Origin: UMGS172 sp045648145
GTDB lineage: Bacteria > Bacillota > Clostridia > Oscillospirales > Acutalibacteraceae
Direction of reading: 5' to 3'
Assembly (NCBI GenBank): GCA_045648145.1
Contig: JAZRNK010000129.1
Span: 1-31,076, forward strand
DNA: 31,076 nucleotides
In this document: positions 15,175-23,252 of the stretch, piece by piece
Position numbering within the stretch: the stretch's first letter is position 1
How the letters are laid out: each line of letters opens with the position of its first letter
Translations under genes and position numbers: made by a program
Notes under the pieces: model-generated
What the model was told of the DNA's origin: nothing
Databases searched by the model: none
Seen by the model: only the letters and a program-made list of their open reading frames with translations

Positions 15175-15203
15175 ATTATATCAAACTTAACTCAATTTGG
15201 CAA
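15175..15203 (-). promoter_or_regulatory. Promoter of the thyX operon
   Basis: On the minus strand TTGCCA (15198-15203), a 17-bp spacer and a perfect TATAAT (15175-15180). Start predicted near 15168, about 40 bases before the thyX start codon. No other strong promoter or terminator is evident between thyX and the PBP gene. Confidence 0.82.
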
Positions 15204-15343
15204 TATCTAAATGCAAATTACATTGCATATCATTTTGCTTACAAAAGGTTGTAAAAATATTTAAAAAATATCAAAATTCCCCCTTTTATATCTTGCTGAT
15301 TTGTGTTAATATATGTTTAGAAAATTCTTTTTTGGAGGTTATT

Positions 15344-16471
15344 ATGTCTATTGCAAGTTATAAACATCTACCTTATGGTGACATGACCATTATAGCCATG
15401 AAAGGCTGTGAGGAATTTGCCGATAAGGTAGATTACTATTTACAGCAGTGGCGCGGTATGCCGGAGGAGCACACCTACGTTATTCATCCTGAATGTCCGC
15501 GTTTTGGTACGGGTGAGGCAAAAGGTTTGATTAACCACACCGCCCGAGGCCTTGACGCATTCATCATTTGCGACTGCTTTAATTACGGTGTGACCTATAA
15601 AATGTACGGCCAAAACGTTCCCATGAGTCCTGACGATCATTTTCAGGATTTAAAACGTGTTATCGCTGCTCTTGGCGGTAAAGCAAGAAGAATTACCGTT
15701 ATTATGCCTATGCTTTACGAAGGCAGACAGCACCGTCGCTCTGCTAGAGAATCGCTTGACTGCGCAATGGCTCTTCAAGAGCTTACTGCAATGGGCGTTA
15801 AAAATATTCTCACCTTTGACGCACATGACCCGAGAATATGCAATGCAATTCCTCTCGGCGGCTTCGATAACGTTCAGCCTACCTATCAGATGATTAAGGC
15901 TTTGCTCAGAAGTGTTCCTGATATTAAGATTGATCGCGACCATCTTATGATCGTTTCACCTGATGAAGGTGCAATGTCACGTTGTATTTACTACTCATCT
16001 GTTTTAGGTGTGGAGTTGGGTATGTTCTACAAGCGCAGAAACTACTCAATCGTTGTTAATGGACGTAACCCCATTGAAGCACACGAGTTCCTCGGCAACG
16101 ACGTTACCGGCAAAGACCTCATTATTGTTGACGACATGATTTCCTCCGGCGATTCCTTGTTAGATATTGCTGCCAAGCTTAAGGAAAAGAATTGTAACCG
16201 AGTTTTTGCTTTTACAACCTTCGGACTTTTTGTTGAAGGCTATGACAAATTCGACCAGTATCATAAAGATGGCTTAATTGATAAAATCTTTACAACCAAC
16301 CTTGTATATAACAAGCCTGACCTTTTCGAGCGCGATTGGTACTGCCGTGTTGATATGTCAAAATACGTTGCTTACTTAATCGATACCATTAACTATGATA
16401 ATTCTATAAGCTCGTTGCTCGATCCTATTGACAGAATTAAGAACGTTATTGAAAAATACAATAATAAATAA
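15344..16471 (+). CDS. prs: Ribose-phosphate pyrophosphokinase (long form)
   Basis: PRPP synthetase, which makes phosphoribosyl pyrophosphate from ribose-5-phosphate and ATP for nucleotide, NAD, His and Trp synthesis. The ATG at 15344 is preceded by TTTTGGAGG. An in-frame upstream extension to 15197 has no ribosome binding site and is not protein-like. At 375 residues it is longer than the usual form of about 315. It has PMLYEGRQHRRSARESLDCA, an altered ribose/metal loop TFDAHDPRICNAIP (DLHA in standard enzymes), IVSPDEGAMSR, the flexible-loop basic cluster FYKRRNY and the PRPP loop DLIIVDDMISSGDS. The longer, divergent type is known from Clostridia. It is monocistronic, with its own terminator. 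Confidence 0.9.
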   Translation: MSIASYKHLPYGDMTIIAMKGCEEFADKVDYYLQQWRGMPEEHTYVIHPECPRFGTGEAKGLINHTARGLDAFIICDCFNYGVTYKMYGQNVPMSPDDHFQDLKRVIAALGGKARRITVIMPMLYEGRQHRRSARESLDCAMALQELTAMGVKNILTFDAHDPRICNAIPLGGFDNVQPTYQMIKALLRSVPDIKIDRDHLMIVSPDEGAMSRCIYYSSVLGVELGMFYKRRNYSIVVNGRNPIEAHEFLGNDVTGKDLIIVDDMISSGDSLLDIAAKLKEKNCNRVFAFTTFGLFVEGYDKFDQYHKDGLIDKIFTTNLVYNKPDLFERDWYCRVDMSKYVAYLIDTINYDNSISSLLDPIDRIKNVIEKYNNK

Positions 16472-16479
16472 TTTTAACT

Positions 16480-16516
16480 AAAATCGCCCTCACTTTCGTG
16501 AGGGCGATTTTCTTTT
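16480..16516 (+). terminator. Terminator after prs
   Basis: Stem AAAATCGCCCTCAC / GTGAGGGCGATTTT with a TTTC tetraloop, then CTTTTT. Just behind the prs stop codon. Confidence 0.93.
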
Positions 16517-16520
16517 TGCA

Positions 16521-16559
16521 CAAAACAAAAAATCAGGCGTTCCTTAACGGAACGCCTGA
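16521..16559 (-). terminator. Terminator of the surface-protein gene
   Basis: On the minus strand TCAGGCGTTCC, a five-base loop and GGAACGCCTGA, followed by TTTTTTGTTTTG. It lies 16 bp after the end of the large surface-protein gene and tail-to-tail with the prs terminator. Confidence 0.92.
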
Positions 16560-16574
16560 AATATTAGGATTAAA

Positions 16575-19500
16575 TTATTTTGCAAAAACCTTTTTGGAGG
16601 TTACAAGCAAAGCGCCTGCAGCAACTATTACCATTGAAAGAATGATAATCGGGCTTACAGAAGCATCACCTGTAGAACCACCTGTATAACCATAAAGTGT
16701 AATGGTTACATCGTCAATGTAAAGGTCGTTACCAGCACCGGTCGAAATACCTACGTAAGGAGTTGCGGCCTTGAAGGTGTAGGAAACTAACTGCCACTCG
16801 CCTTCCTTAAGATCGCTCATCTTTGTGATAGCGCCGACAACCTCTGCACTACCAATAGCAGTATGAGAATCCATCTGGATGAGAGAAATAGCGCCGTTAG
16901 CATCACCTATTGATGTGGGTTTGACATACAGGCTAATTGTGTATGTATCACCAACATTAAGTGCATAATCAGCACTTCTGATAACGGTTGCAGCCTTATC
17001 ACCTGCAGTTACGCCCTTTCTGAAGAGAGAGGTCTCACCGCTCTTTACATTGGAAGGATCAAAGTTAGCAGCTTCCTTATTATACAAGGTATATGCACCT
17101 GCGATACCCATAGCCTTTGTGCTGGGCGGGAATTCTTCGTAGCTTTCAGTGAACTTAGCAAGCTGCCACTTAGCATAAAATGTTGTGTTAACCTCGCCGA
17201 ATACGGTATCGGTAACAGGCTGAGTTAACTCAAAATCTGTAAACCAACCAAGGAACTTATAACCGCTTCTCTTCGGTGTGGGAAGAACGAGCTTATCACC
17301 GGGATCACCCTGAAGACGCTCAAGAGCCTGACCACCGTTGGTGTTAAAACGGACAATAGTTCCGTAAATGTTCATAGCATGCTCTTCGGTTTCAACAACA
17401 ACATCATCAATGTAGAGATCATTGTTGCCGTTAGTACCGATGTAGAGGTAGTCCTTACCAATAGGTGCGCCCTCTGCGTACTTGGCAACGAACTCGATAG
17501 TTCCAACGGTCCAATCACAAACACCGTCTACTGTAATAGGATTATCCTGTTTAGAATGGTTATCCCACTGGTCATTCTTACCGGCAATAACAGCATAAAT
17601 GGTGTTAGGCTTGTTATCCTGAGACTTGTAAACCTTATACTTGAAGGTGAGCTTATACTTAACGCCTTCGATAGGTCTGATATAGCCGTCTGCATTCATC
17701 AAAGCAGCCGATGCAACAGCGTTTGTATCAAAGTTAGTACCGTAATCGATATCGTAGTTCAAAGCAAAATTGCCGTTAAGTCTGGCAGGCTCATAACGAA
17801 GTGATACGTTCGATTGATTCCAATAAGAATCAGGAAGATCATCATATGTAACTACAAAATCGATATTTTCCCATTTTGCATAAATGGTTGTATCCTCTGC
17901 AGGAGCCTTATTCAAATCAAGGGGAGTAGTAAGTCTGCGGTCAACATACCAACCGAGGAACTTCTGACCCTCGATATAAGGATCCTTCGGCATGCCAACA
18001 ATCGGCTCACCGGGATTAGCAGCTACAACATAGCCTAATGAATCATATGATTCAAGATTGGTTCTGAAGTCAAGCTCGATAGCCTTATCATCAAGCTCCC
18101 AAACTGCTTCAGCATTAACGATACCAACAGGCATCTTGAAATCTTCAGTAAGCTCCTGTGCCTCGCCGTTAGCATCATAATATTTCCAGCCCTTGAGTGT
18201 GTAGTAAGGCTTCTTAATGTCAGGAAGCTTGCCAATCTTTGTGCCCTTTGTCTTAACAATGGGATCGCAATTAATATTTGAAAGGGTATCAAATACGATA
18301 ATACCATCTCTACCCGAAACTGCATGAGCAGTTACTTTAACGTTGTCAAAGTCAACAACTGATGCCATTTCTTCCGGAACGTTAGTTGCGTTATAGAAAT
18401 AGATAGCAAGGCTTGTGTGAGCAGCAGACTTAGAAAGATCTGCCTGGAAGGTGTATTCTACGTGCTCCCATACTGCGCCGTCATCACGGTACTCGAATTT
18501 TGCGAGTTCTACAAGTGTAGACGGCAATAAACCACTTGTCTGTGCAGTTGAAGGTTTAACAAAACCAACACCTATTGCAGAAATGGTTTCACTATGCTTA
18601 ACTCTGTAATCAAACTCGATAGTGTACAAACCACCATCAATAAGTTCTAACTGCTTTGTACCGTTATTAACAGTAAAGTAGTGGTAGCCCTTCTTCTGAC
18701 GGAAGTGAGCAACTCTCAAGAAATGATTGCTGTCTTCAGCAAAAATTTCACCGCGGGTGATATATCCGTTACCTGCAGCATACTCGAACTTGTTAGCATC
18801 AGTTTCGCTGTAGATAGGATCGTTTTCGAAATCCATTTCGAAATCTTCTGCAACTACAGGCGTATACTGGAGAATAGAAATATCATCAAGATAGACCTTA
18901 GCGCCACTGCCTTCAACAGCAAATACCAAGTAAGGCTTATCAGCTTCTGCTACGTAATCAAACTCTACAGCAACCTCTGTCCATTCAGTTTTGCTGGATT
19001 CGAAGGTTGTTATATCGGTAACCATAGCAGCAGTCTTACCACCGGTGGTATAAAGACCGTCTGCGGTTGAACCGTAGAACTTAAAGCTTATATTATTAGT
19101 TGCATCAGGAGAATAATATCTGAAAATTGCTCTGTAATGCTGACCGTCAACAAGCTTAAGACCGTCCTGAGCACCGATGGCACCAAGTAAAGCAAAGTTG
19201 CCATCTGCAGCTGAACCGTCTACACAAAGAACGTTGTTCTGTGCATCGAGCGGATCTTTAACAACGCTTACATTAGAAGATGCAAGTGCGTTTTTGGGGT
19301 CGTAAAGACTGTCAGCTTCGAAACCAGTCTCAACGCCGTTATACTTAGCAACAAGTGTCTTCTGAGCACCTGCGAACTTAGACTCTGCGGTAAGAGTCTC
19401 GTCAAACCAACCAACAAAATTTTTGTTGGCAACAACAGGAAGCTCAGTACCTGTTTCGAGGTCAACAGTTGTGGTTTCACTACCATTAATTAAGGTATAT

Positions 19501-20327
19501 GTCTCAGTACCTACGTAAGGCATAATGGTAATGTCATCAAAGTAGCAAAGACCACCCTCTTCACCAACCTTATTATATACGGTAAAGTTGAAGTTGGGTC
19601 TTGTGCTATCTGCTCTGAAAACAAATGTCTCGCTATAATATGCCCAGTTTGTCTGTGCATTAGTGTAAACAAGAGTTGATTTCGGGAAATTTGCATCAGT
19701 AGATGCATCGACACCACCGCTACCTTTCATACCGGTAACGCTATCGGCGCTGACTTTAACTCTCAACCAAACATTACGCTGCTGTGTCGGGAAGTAATAT
19801 TTGAATGAAAGAGTATACTTTTGACCGTCAACCAACTGTCTAAGAGCACCGTCTGCACCCTCAGCACCTGCCAAACCTACATTTTGGAATTTATCTGTGA
19901 TGCCTGTATTGTCAAAAACAATAACAGTGTTGTTAGCGTCCAACGGGTCGGTTACAACAGCAGCGGTGGTACCAAGTGTACCAATGGTACCATTCGGGTC
20001 GTAATAACCCTTGTCTTCAAAGGTGAGAACAACACCGTCGTATTTAGCATACAAATCAGTGCATGCTGCATCAGCAGTGGTATACTTTGTTTCTAAGGTT
20101 TTGTCATACCAACCAAGGAAATTAGCCTGGTTAGCGACAGGTTCGGGCAGACCAAGATCTGCACCTGCTTCAAGAACCTTTGTTGTTGTTACGCCATTGA
20201 TGTGGAATGTATATGTTTCACCTGTGGCACCACTTACGTTGCCTGCAAAAGAAACAACACACAAGGACATCAGCAGAGCAAGAACACAAACAATGCTTAA
20301 AGCTTTCTTTAAAGCACGATTTTTCAT
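16575..20327 (-). CDS. Large modular surface protein with CBM-like and InlB B-repeat modules
   Basis: Secreted, membrane-tethered protein of 1250 residues. The ATG at 20327 has AAAGAGGT upstream; an upstream in-frame ATG (20381) gives no signal peptide at its end. After a signal peptide (about 1-28) come modules that I read as R1 (37-97), C1 (98-275), R2 (276-330), C2 (331-487), C3 (495-666), R3, R4 (675-822), C4 (825-978), R5 (985-1055) and C5 (1058-1212). R modules contain GWYD/GWFD/FLGW and YAKW, as in InlB B-repeats (Listeria-Bacteroides repeats). C modules end in YFDDITI, YLDDISI or YIDDVTI, as in CBM4/9-like beta-sandwiches. A hydrophobic helix and KK end the protein; there is no LPXTG. 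No catalytic domain is recognised. It probably binds glycans. Confidence 0.82.
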   Translation of the reverse strand: MKNRALKKALSIVCVLALLMSLCVVSFAGNVSGATGETYTFHINGVTTTKVLEAGADLGLPEPVANQANFLGWYDKTLETKYTTADAACTDLYAKYDGVVLTFEDKGYYDPNGTIGTLGTTAAVVTDPLDANNTVIVFDNTGITDKFQNVGLAGAEGADGALRQLVDGQKYTLSFKYYFPTQQRNVWLRVKVSADSVTGMKGSGGVDASTDANFPKSTLVYTNAQTNWAYYSETFVFRADSTRPNFNFTVYNKVGEEGGLCYFDDITIMPYVGTETYTLINGSETTTVDLETGTELPVVANKNFVGWFDETLTAESKFAGAQKTLVAKYNGVETGFEADSLYDPKNALASSNVSVVKDPLDAQNNVLCVDGSAADGNFALLGAIGAQDGLKLVDGQHYRAIFRYYSPDATNNISFKFYGSTADGLYTTGGKTAAMVTDITTFESSKTEWTEVAVEFDYVAEADKPYLVFAVEGSGAKVYLDDISILQYTPVVAEDFEMDFENDPIYSETDANKFEYAAGNGYITRGEIFAEDSNHFLRVAHFRQKKGYHYFTVNNGTKQLELIDGGLYTIEFDYRVKHSETISAIGVGFVKPSTAQTSGLLPSTLVELAKFEYRDDGAVWEHVEYTFQADLSKSAAHTSLAIYFYNATNVPEEMASVVDFDNVKVTAHAVSGRDGIIVFDTLSNINCDPIVKTKGTKIGKLPDIKKPYYTLKGWKYYDANGEAQELTEDFKMPVGIVNAEAVWELDDKAIELDFRTNLESYDSLGYVVAANPGEPIVGMPKDPYIEGQKFLGWYVDRRLTTPLDLNKAPAEDTTIYAKWENIDFVVTYDDLPDSYWNQSNVSLRYEPARLNGNFALNYDIDYGTNFDTNAVASAALMNADGYIRPIEGVKYKLTFKYKVYKSQDNKPNTIYAVIAGKNDQWDNHSKQDNPITVDGVCDWTVGTIEFVAKYAEGAPIGKDYLYIGTNGNNDLYIDDVVVETEEHAMNIYGTIVRFNTNGGQALERLQGDPGDKLVLPTPKRSGYKFLGWFTDFELTQPVTDTVFGEVNTTFYAKWQLAKFTESYEEFPPSTKAMGIAGAYTLYNKEAANFDPSNVKSGETSLFRKGVTAGDKAATVIRSADYALNVGDTYTISLYVKPTSIGDANGAISLIQMDSHTAIGSAEVVGAITKMSDLKEGEWQLVSYTFKAATPYVGISTGAGNDLYIDDVTITLYGYTGGSTGDASVSPIIILSMVIVAAGALLVTSKKVFAK

Positions 20328-20354
20328 CGCTTTACCTCTTTCCTGTATAAATAC

Positions 20355-20399
20355 CACATTTACAACCCTCGGTGAAACCACCGAAAGTTGTAAAATGTG
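20355..20399 (-). other. Intergenic hairpin between binding protein and surface-protein gene
   Basis: Outer stem CACATTTACAAC / GTTGTAAAATGTG (one bulged A), internal loop CCT/AAA, inner stem CGGTG / CACCG with an AAAC loop. No U-run follows on the minus strand, so it is probably an RNA-processing, stabilising or partial-attenuation element in a shared transcript. No separate promoter for the surface-protein gene is evident. Confidence 0.65.
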
Positions 20400-20420
20400 A
20401 AAGTGTTTTTATATATGCTA

Positions 20421-21833
20421 TTAGCGAGCCTTCATAGCGGCAATTTTCTTCTGAATTACCTCGTTACATTTTGCAACAGCACCCTCAACGACACCTGCAA
20501 CAGCATCGATTTCGGTAGGTACCTGAGCAGAAGAAGCTCTTGCAGCACCACTACGGAAGAGGTTGTAAGAAGCATTGTACCAGCCCGGATCACCGGCAAG
20601 AATAGCAGCAGAGTCGTCAAAGTTGAAGAACAACTGATCTGCCTTTGCGGTGGTATAGCCGTAATAGAAGTTACCTGCTTCGGGAGTGATAAAGGTGTTC
20701 TGGAGATCGTAGTTTCTTGGATCAAGGAAGAAACGCAAGAAGTAACCTGCAGCATTTGCATGAGGTGCACCGTCTACAATACCATACATACGATGGATAG
20801 CACTTCTACAAGCCTCTTTACCTTGTTCAATAGAAGGTAAATATGTAAAGCCTATGTCCTGAGGATCCATCTCAGAGAAGTAACCGGTTGCCTTAAGACC
20901 GTAAGTACCGGTAATAACGATACCACACTTACCTGCAATAAAGGCATTATTGTTACCACCAAGGAGACCCTGTGCTCTCATATCAGCATATTTCTGATAT
21001 GCAGTTACAAGTTCCCTTTTACCAACACCGCTCGAATAAGTATTGGTTTTCCAATCATACATAACGAAAGAAACGCCCATGGAGTCGCCCATACGAGCAA
21101 CGTCAACAGAACCACCGTAGTAGTCAGAGCCTAAAGCCTTAACTTCTCTCATAACACGGATCATAGTATCCCATGTCCAGTTACCTTCTTCATAATACTC
21201 TTCAGGAGTCTTAAAACCATTCTCTGCAAAGAGTGTCTTATTGTAGTAAACCATGTTACCGCCACACCAGGGGGTACCAATGGTGTTAACCATGTAAATG
21301 TTGCCGTCGATAGTAGCAGTCTGAATCAAATCCTGGTTCCAGATCGGCTCGTTAAGGTCAACAGTAGAAACAAGGTTGATAGGTGCAGCGATTTCAATAC
21401 TCAAGGGGAAAGCCATATCCTGATCGTTCGAACAGAATACGTCCGGAATATTGCCGGCCTGAATCTGAATCTTCATATCATTGATATAAGCACCACGCGG
21501 AATATGCATATATTCGCACTTGATACCAATTTTTTCTTCGATAGTCTGCTGTACGTTTGTACCTTCAGCTTCCAACTCATTAGTGGTCATACAGAACTTA
21601 ACTGTCTGGCCCTTAATTTCTGCCGGCATGCTTGCATAAGGATCGAAATTCTCGTAAGGGCTGCCTGCTTCAATACTGGGAGTATTGGCGATAACCTGTT
21701 CCTCTGAACTATCAGCAGTACCTGAGTTGCTATTGTCTTTGTCAACGTTATTGCCACCACATGCGGCAAAAGCAGAAACAAGAATCAAGCAAGCAAAGAG
21801 CACACTGATCATTCTTTTGATGCTGTTTTTCAT
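20421..21833 (-). CDS. Carbohydrate ABC transporter substrate-binding lipoprotein (family 1)
   Basis: Extracellular solute-binding protein of the sugar type, 470 residues from the ATG at 21833, which has AGGAGG upstream. The longer open frame to 21968 would run through the promoter. The N-terminus is MKNSIKRMISVLFACLILVS followed by AFAACGG, a lipobox with lipidated Cys near residue 24. A Ser/Asp-rich linker follows, then a mature domain with GNIPDVFCSNDQD, NIYMVNTIGTPWCGGNMVYYNKTLF and NWTWDTMIRVMREVK, all typical of the MalE/LplA-like family. It has its own promoter, separated by a terminator from the permease genes upstream. It most likely serves the permease pair at 22230-24215. The sugar is not identifiable. 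Confidence 0.9.
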   Translation of the reverse strand: MKNSIKRMISVLFACLILVSAFAACGGNNVDKDNSNSGTADSSEEQVIANTPSIEAGSPYENFDPYASMPAEIKGQTVKFCMTTNELEAEGTNVQQTIEEKIGIKCEYMHIPRGAYINDMKIQIQAGNIPDVFCSNDQDMAFPLSIEIAAPINLVSTVDLNEPIWNQDLIQTATIDGNIYMVNTIGTPWCGGNMVYYNKTLFAENGFKTPEEYYEEGNWTWDTMIRVMREVKALGSDYYGGSVDVARMGDSMGVSFVMYDWKTNTYSSGVGKRELVTAYQKYADMRAQGLLGGNNNAFIAGKCGIVITGTYGLKATGYFSEMDPQDIGFTYLPSIEQGKEACRSAIHRMYGIVDGAPHANAAGYFLRFFLDPRNYDLQNTFITPEAGNFYYGYTTAKADQLFFNFDDSAAILAGDPGWYNASYNLFRSGAARASSAQVPTEIDAVAGVVEGAVAKCNEVIQKKIAAMKAR

Positions 21834-21930
21834 AATGTGAATCCTCCTGAAAAAAATAGCTTTTTTTATAACGGGACATAACTCATACACGCCCATTCGG
21901 TGAAGAAAATACCAAATTTGCATAGTACAA

Positions 21931-21951
21931 CCGATACTATTCCCGATACTA
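21931..21951. promoter_or_regulatory. Direct repeat CCGATACTA at the predicted start site
   Basis: CCGATACTA occurs at 21931-21939 and 21943-21951, a 12-bp period, immediately downstream of the -10 box of the binding-protein promoter. A candidate operator; no regulator gene is in the window. Confidence 0.4.
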
Positions 21952-21958
21952 CATGGTA

Positions 21959-21987
21959 ATAATACCAAATCTTACAGAAAAATTCAA
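21959..21987 (-). promoter_or_regulatory. Promoter of the second solute-binding protein
   Basis: On the minus strand TTGAAT (21982-21987), a 17-bp spacer and TATTAT (21959-21964), start near 21952, giving a leader of about 120 bases. ATACCAAA occurs three times around it: 21909-21916, 21962-21969 (overlapping the -10) and inverted at 22091-22098. Confidence 0.65.
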
Positions 21988-22164
21988 CAGTATTTTAATA
22001 TTTTTTTATAAAAATATAACCAAAAATGGAAGGCGTTTGTTGGTGAAAATGAAATAAAACCCTTCTTATCTTATACCGATTTTTCAAATTTTTGGTATAA
22101 ATAGCAAATATTTGCACAAAACTTAGAAATATCGTTTGCTTTCGTTGGCTATTTTAACGCAAAA
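21988..22164. other. AT-rich region upstream of the binding-protein promoter
   Basis: No gene. Very AT-rich. TTATACC and GGTATAA form the ends of an inverted repeat at 22071-22100. The rest shows no structure I can name. Confidence 0.5.
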
Positions 22165-22210
22165 CACAAAAAATCCCTTCAGAAATGTAAACAAATCTGA
22201 AGGGATTTTT
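22164..22210 (-). terminator. Terminator of the long carbohydrate-transport operon
   Basis: On the minus strand AAAAATCCCTTCAGA and TCTGAAGGGATTTTT (22196-22210 and 22169-22183) enclose a 12-base loop, followed by TTTGTGTTTTG. It lies 20 bp after the last permease gene and separates it from the promoter of the second binding protein. Confidence 0.9.
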
Positions 22211-22229
22211 GAAAGTTAGTATTTTACTT

Positions 22230-23246
22230 TTATCCTGTTATACCTACTCTGTCAATACTCTTAACGAAGTTCTTCTGAAGAATCATATACATTATAAGTA
22301 CAGGGATAATGAACATCAAGCAAGCCGCCATAAGAATAGCCATCGATTCGGGGCTTTCAGGACCGAACGTAAAGCCATAAAGCTTATCGGTATCGGCTGC
22401 CGTCTCAATATTGCCGAGCATAACAGCCAACGGCCACTTTTCTGCATACAGATACATAGCTGCGAGGTAGAAATCGTTCCAGTGCCAGATGATTGAGAAA
22501 ACCGTAACGGTCATAATAACAACACCTGACGAAGGAAGCGCGATTCTAAGATATGTCTTAAGAGGACCTGCGCCGTCAATCCAGGCAGCCTCTTCAAGCT
22601 CTTTAGGCAAGCCTTTAAAGAACTGAATGTAGATGTAAATAATGATACCTGCGCGGATACCAACACCGAACAATGCCGGCAAATAGAAGGTCCATACCGA
22701 GTTAAGTACGTTAATTCTCAAATCGATACCCGTCAACTCATTTACAAGGCCCAATATTCCAAAGAAGTCAAGCTTTGTATAGGTTGCAACGGTAGGCATT
22801 ATCATCATCTGTGACGGAACAAGGATAAGAAGGAACATAAACAATGTTAAAATTCTCTTTTCCTTGAACTCAAATCTTGCAAGACCGTAAGCAACGAGAG
22901 AACAGCTGATTATCTGAATACCGGCAGCCACCATCTCGTAAACAATTGTATTTACGATGGCTGAGCCGAATTTCATCAATTCCCAAGCTATTCTGAAGTT
23001 TTCTGTGGTGACCGAGGGGGTTATCCATATAACCGATGGGTCGAAGAAAGACTCTCTTGTACGGAATGCCGAACTCATCATGTAAAGCAGAGGATACAGA
23101 ACAATATATCCAATAGCAATCAGCATTACATATCTTAACAAAGAGGTAAACACGCTGTTGCTTTTAAGAACCATCTTGTACCTTGTTTCAGCACTTGCGT
23201 TCTTAAACTTATTGTAAAAGCCTTTAATTTTATCAATAACAACCAT
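22230..23246 (-). CDS. Carbohydrate ABC transporter permease (MalG/AraQ-type)
   Basis: Inner-membrane subunit of a sugar importer, 338 residues. A long cytoplasmic N-terminus precedes about six transmembrane segments, from LLRYVMLIAIGYIVLYPLLY near residue 37 to MAACLMFIIPVLIMYMILQ near 307. The coupling loop reads EAAWIDGAGPLKTYLRIALP near residue 215, and the C-terminus KSIDRVGITG is typical of the MalG-type partner (..GAVKG). GGAGG lies upstream of the ATG. It starts 6 bp after the partner permease gene. The two form a heterodimer with an ATPase not encoded here. Last gene before the terminator. Confidence 0.92.
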   Translation of the reverse strand: MVVIDKIKGFYNKFKNASAETRYKMVLKSNSVFTSLLRYVMLIAIGYIVLYPLLYMMSSAFRTRESFFDPSVIWITPSVTTENFRIAWELMKFGSAIVNTIVYEMVAAGIQIISCSLVAYGLARFEFKEKRILTLFMFLLILVPSQMMIMPTVATYTKLDFFGILGLVNELTGIDLRINVLNSVWTFYLPALFGVGIRAGIIIYIYIQFFKGLPKELEEAAWIDGAGPLKTYLRIALPSSGVVIMTVTVFSIIWHWNDFYLAAMYLYAEKWPLAVMLGNIETAADTDKLYGFTFGPESPESMAILMAACLMFIIPVLIMYMILQKNFVKSIDRVGITG

Positions 23247-23252
23247 CAGCTT

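Noticed and set aside
15209..15300. Possible prs promoter and the inverted repeat ATGCAA/TTGCAT (15209-15226)
   Set aside because: Several weak -35/-10 pairs compete and the six-base arms are short; no single choice can be supported.
15197..15343. 49-codon N-terminal extension of prs
   Set aside because: Lies in the divergent promoter region, has no ribosome binding site, and a strong GGAGG stands before the ATG at 15344.
16575..20327. Surface protein as a glycoside hydrolase
   Set aside because: Only binding-type beta modules and B-repeats are visible, with no barrel or catalytic motif.
21834..21968. 45-codon N-terminal extension of the second solute-binding protein
   Set aside because: It would start upstream of the predicted transcription start and bury the lipoprotein signal; the ATG at 21833 has a strong AGGAGG.
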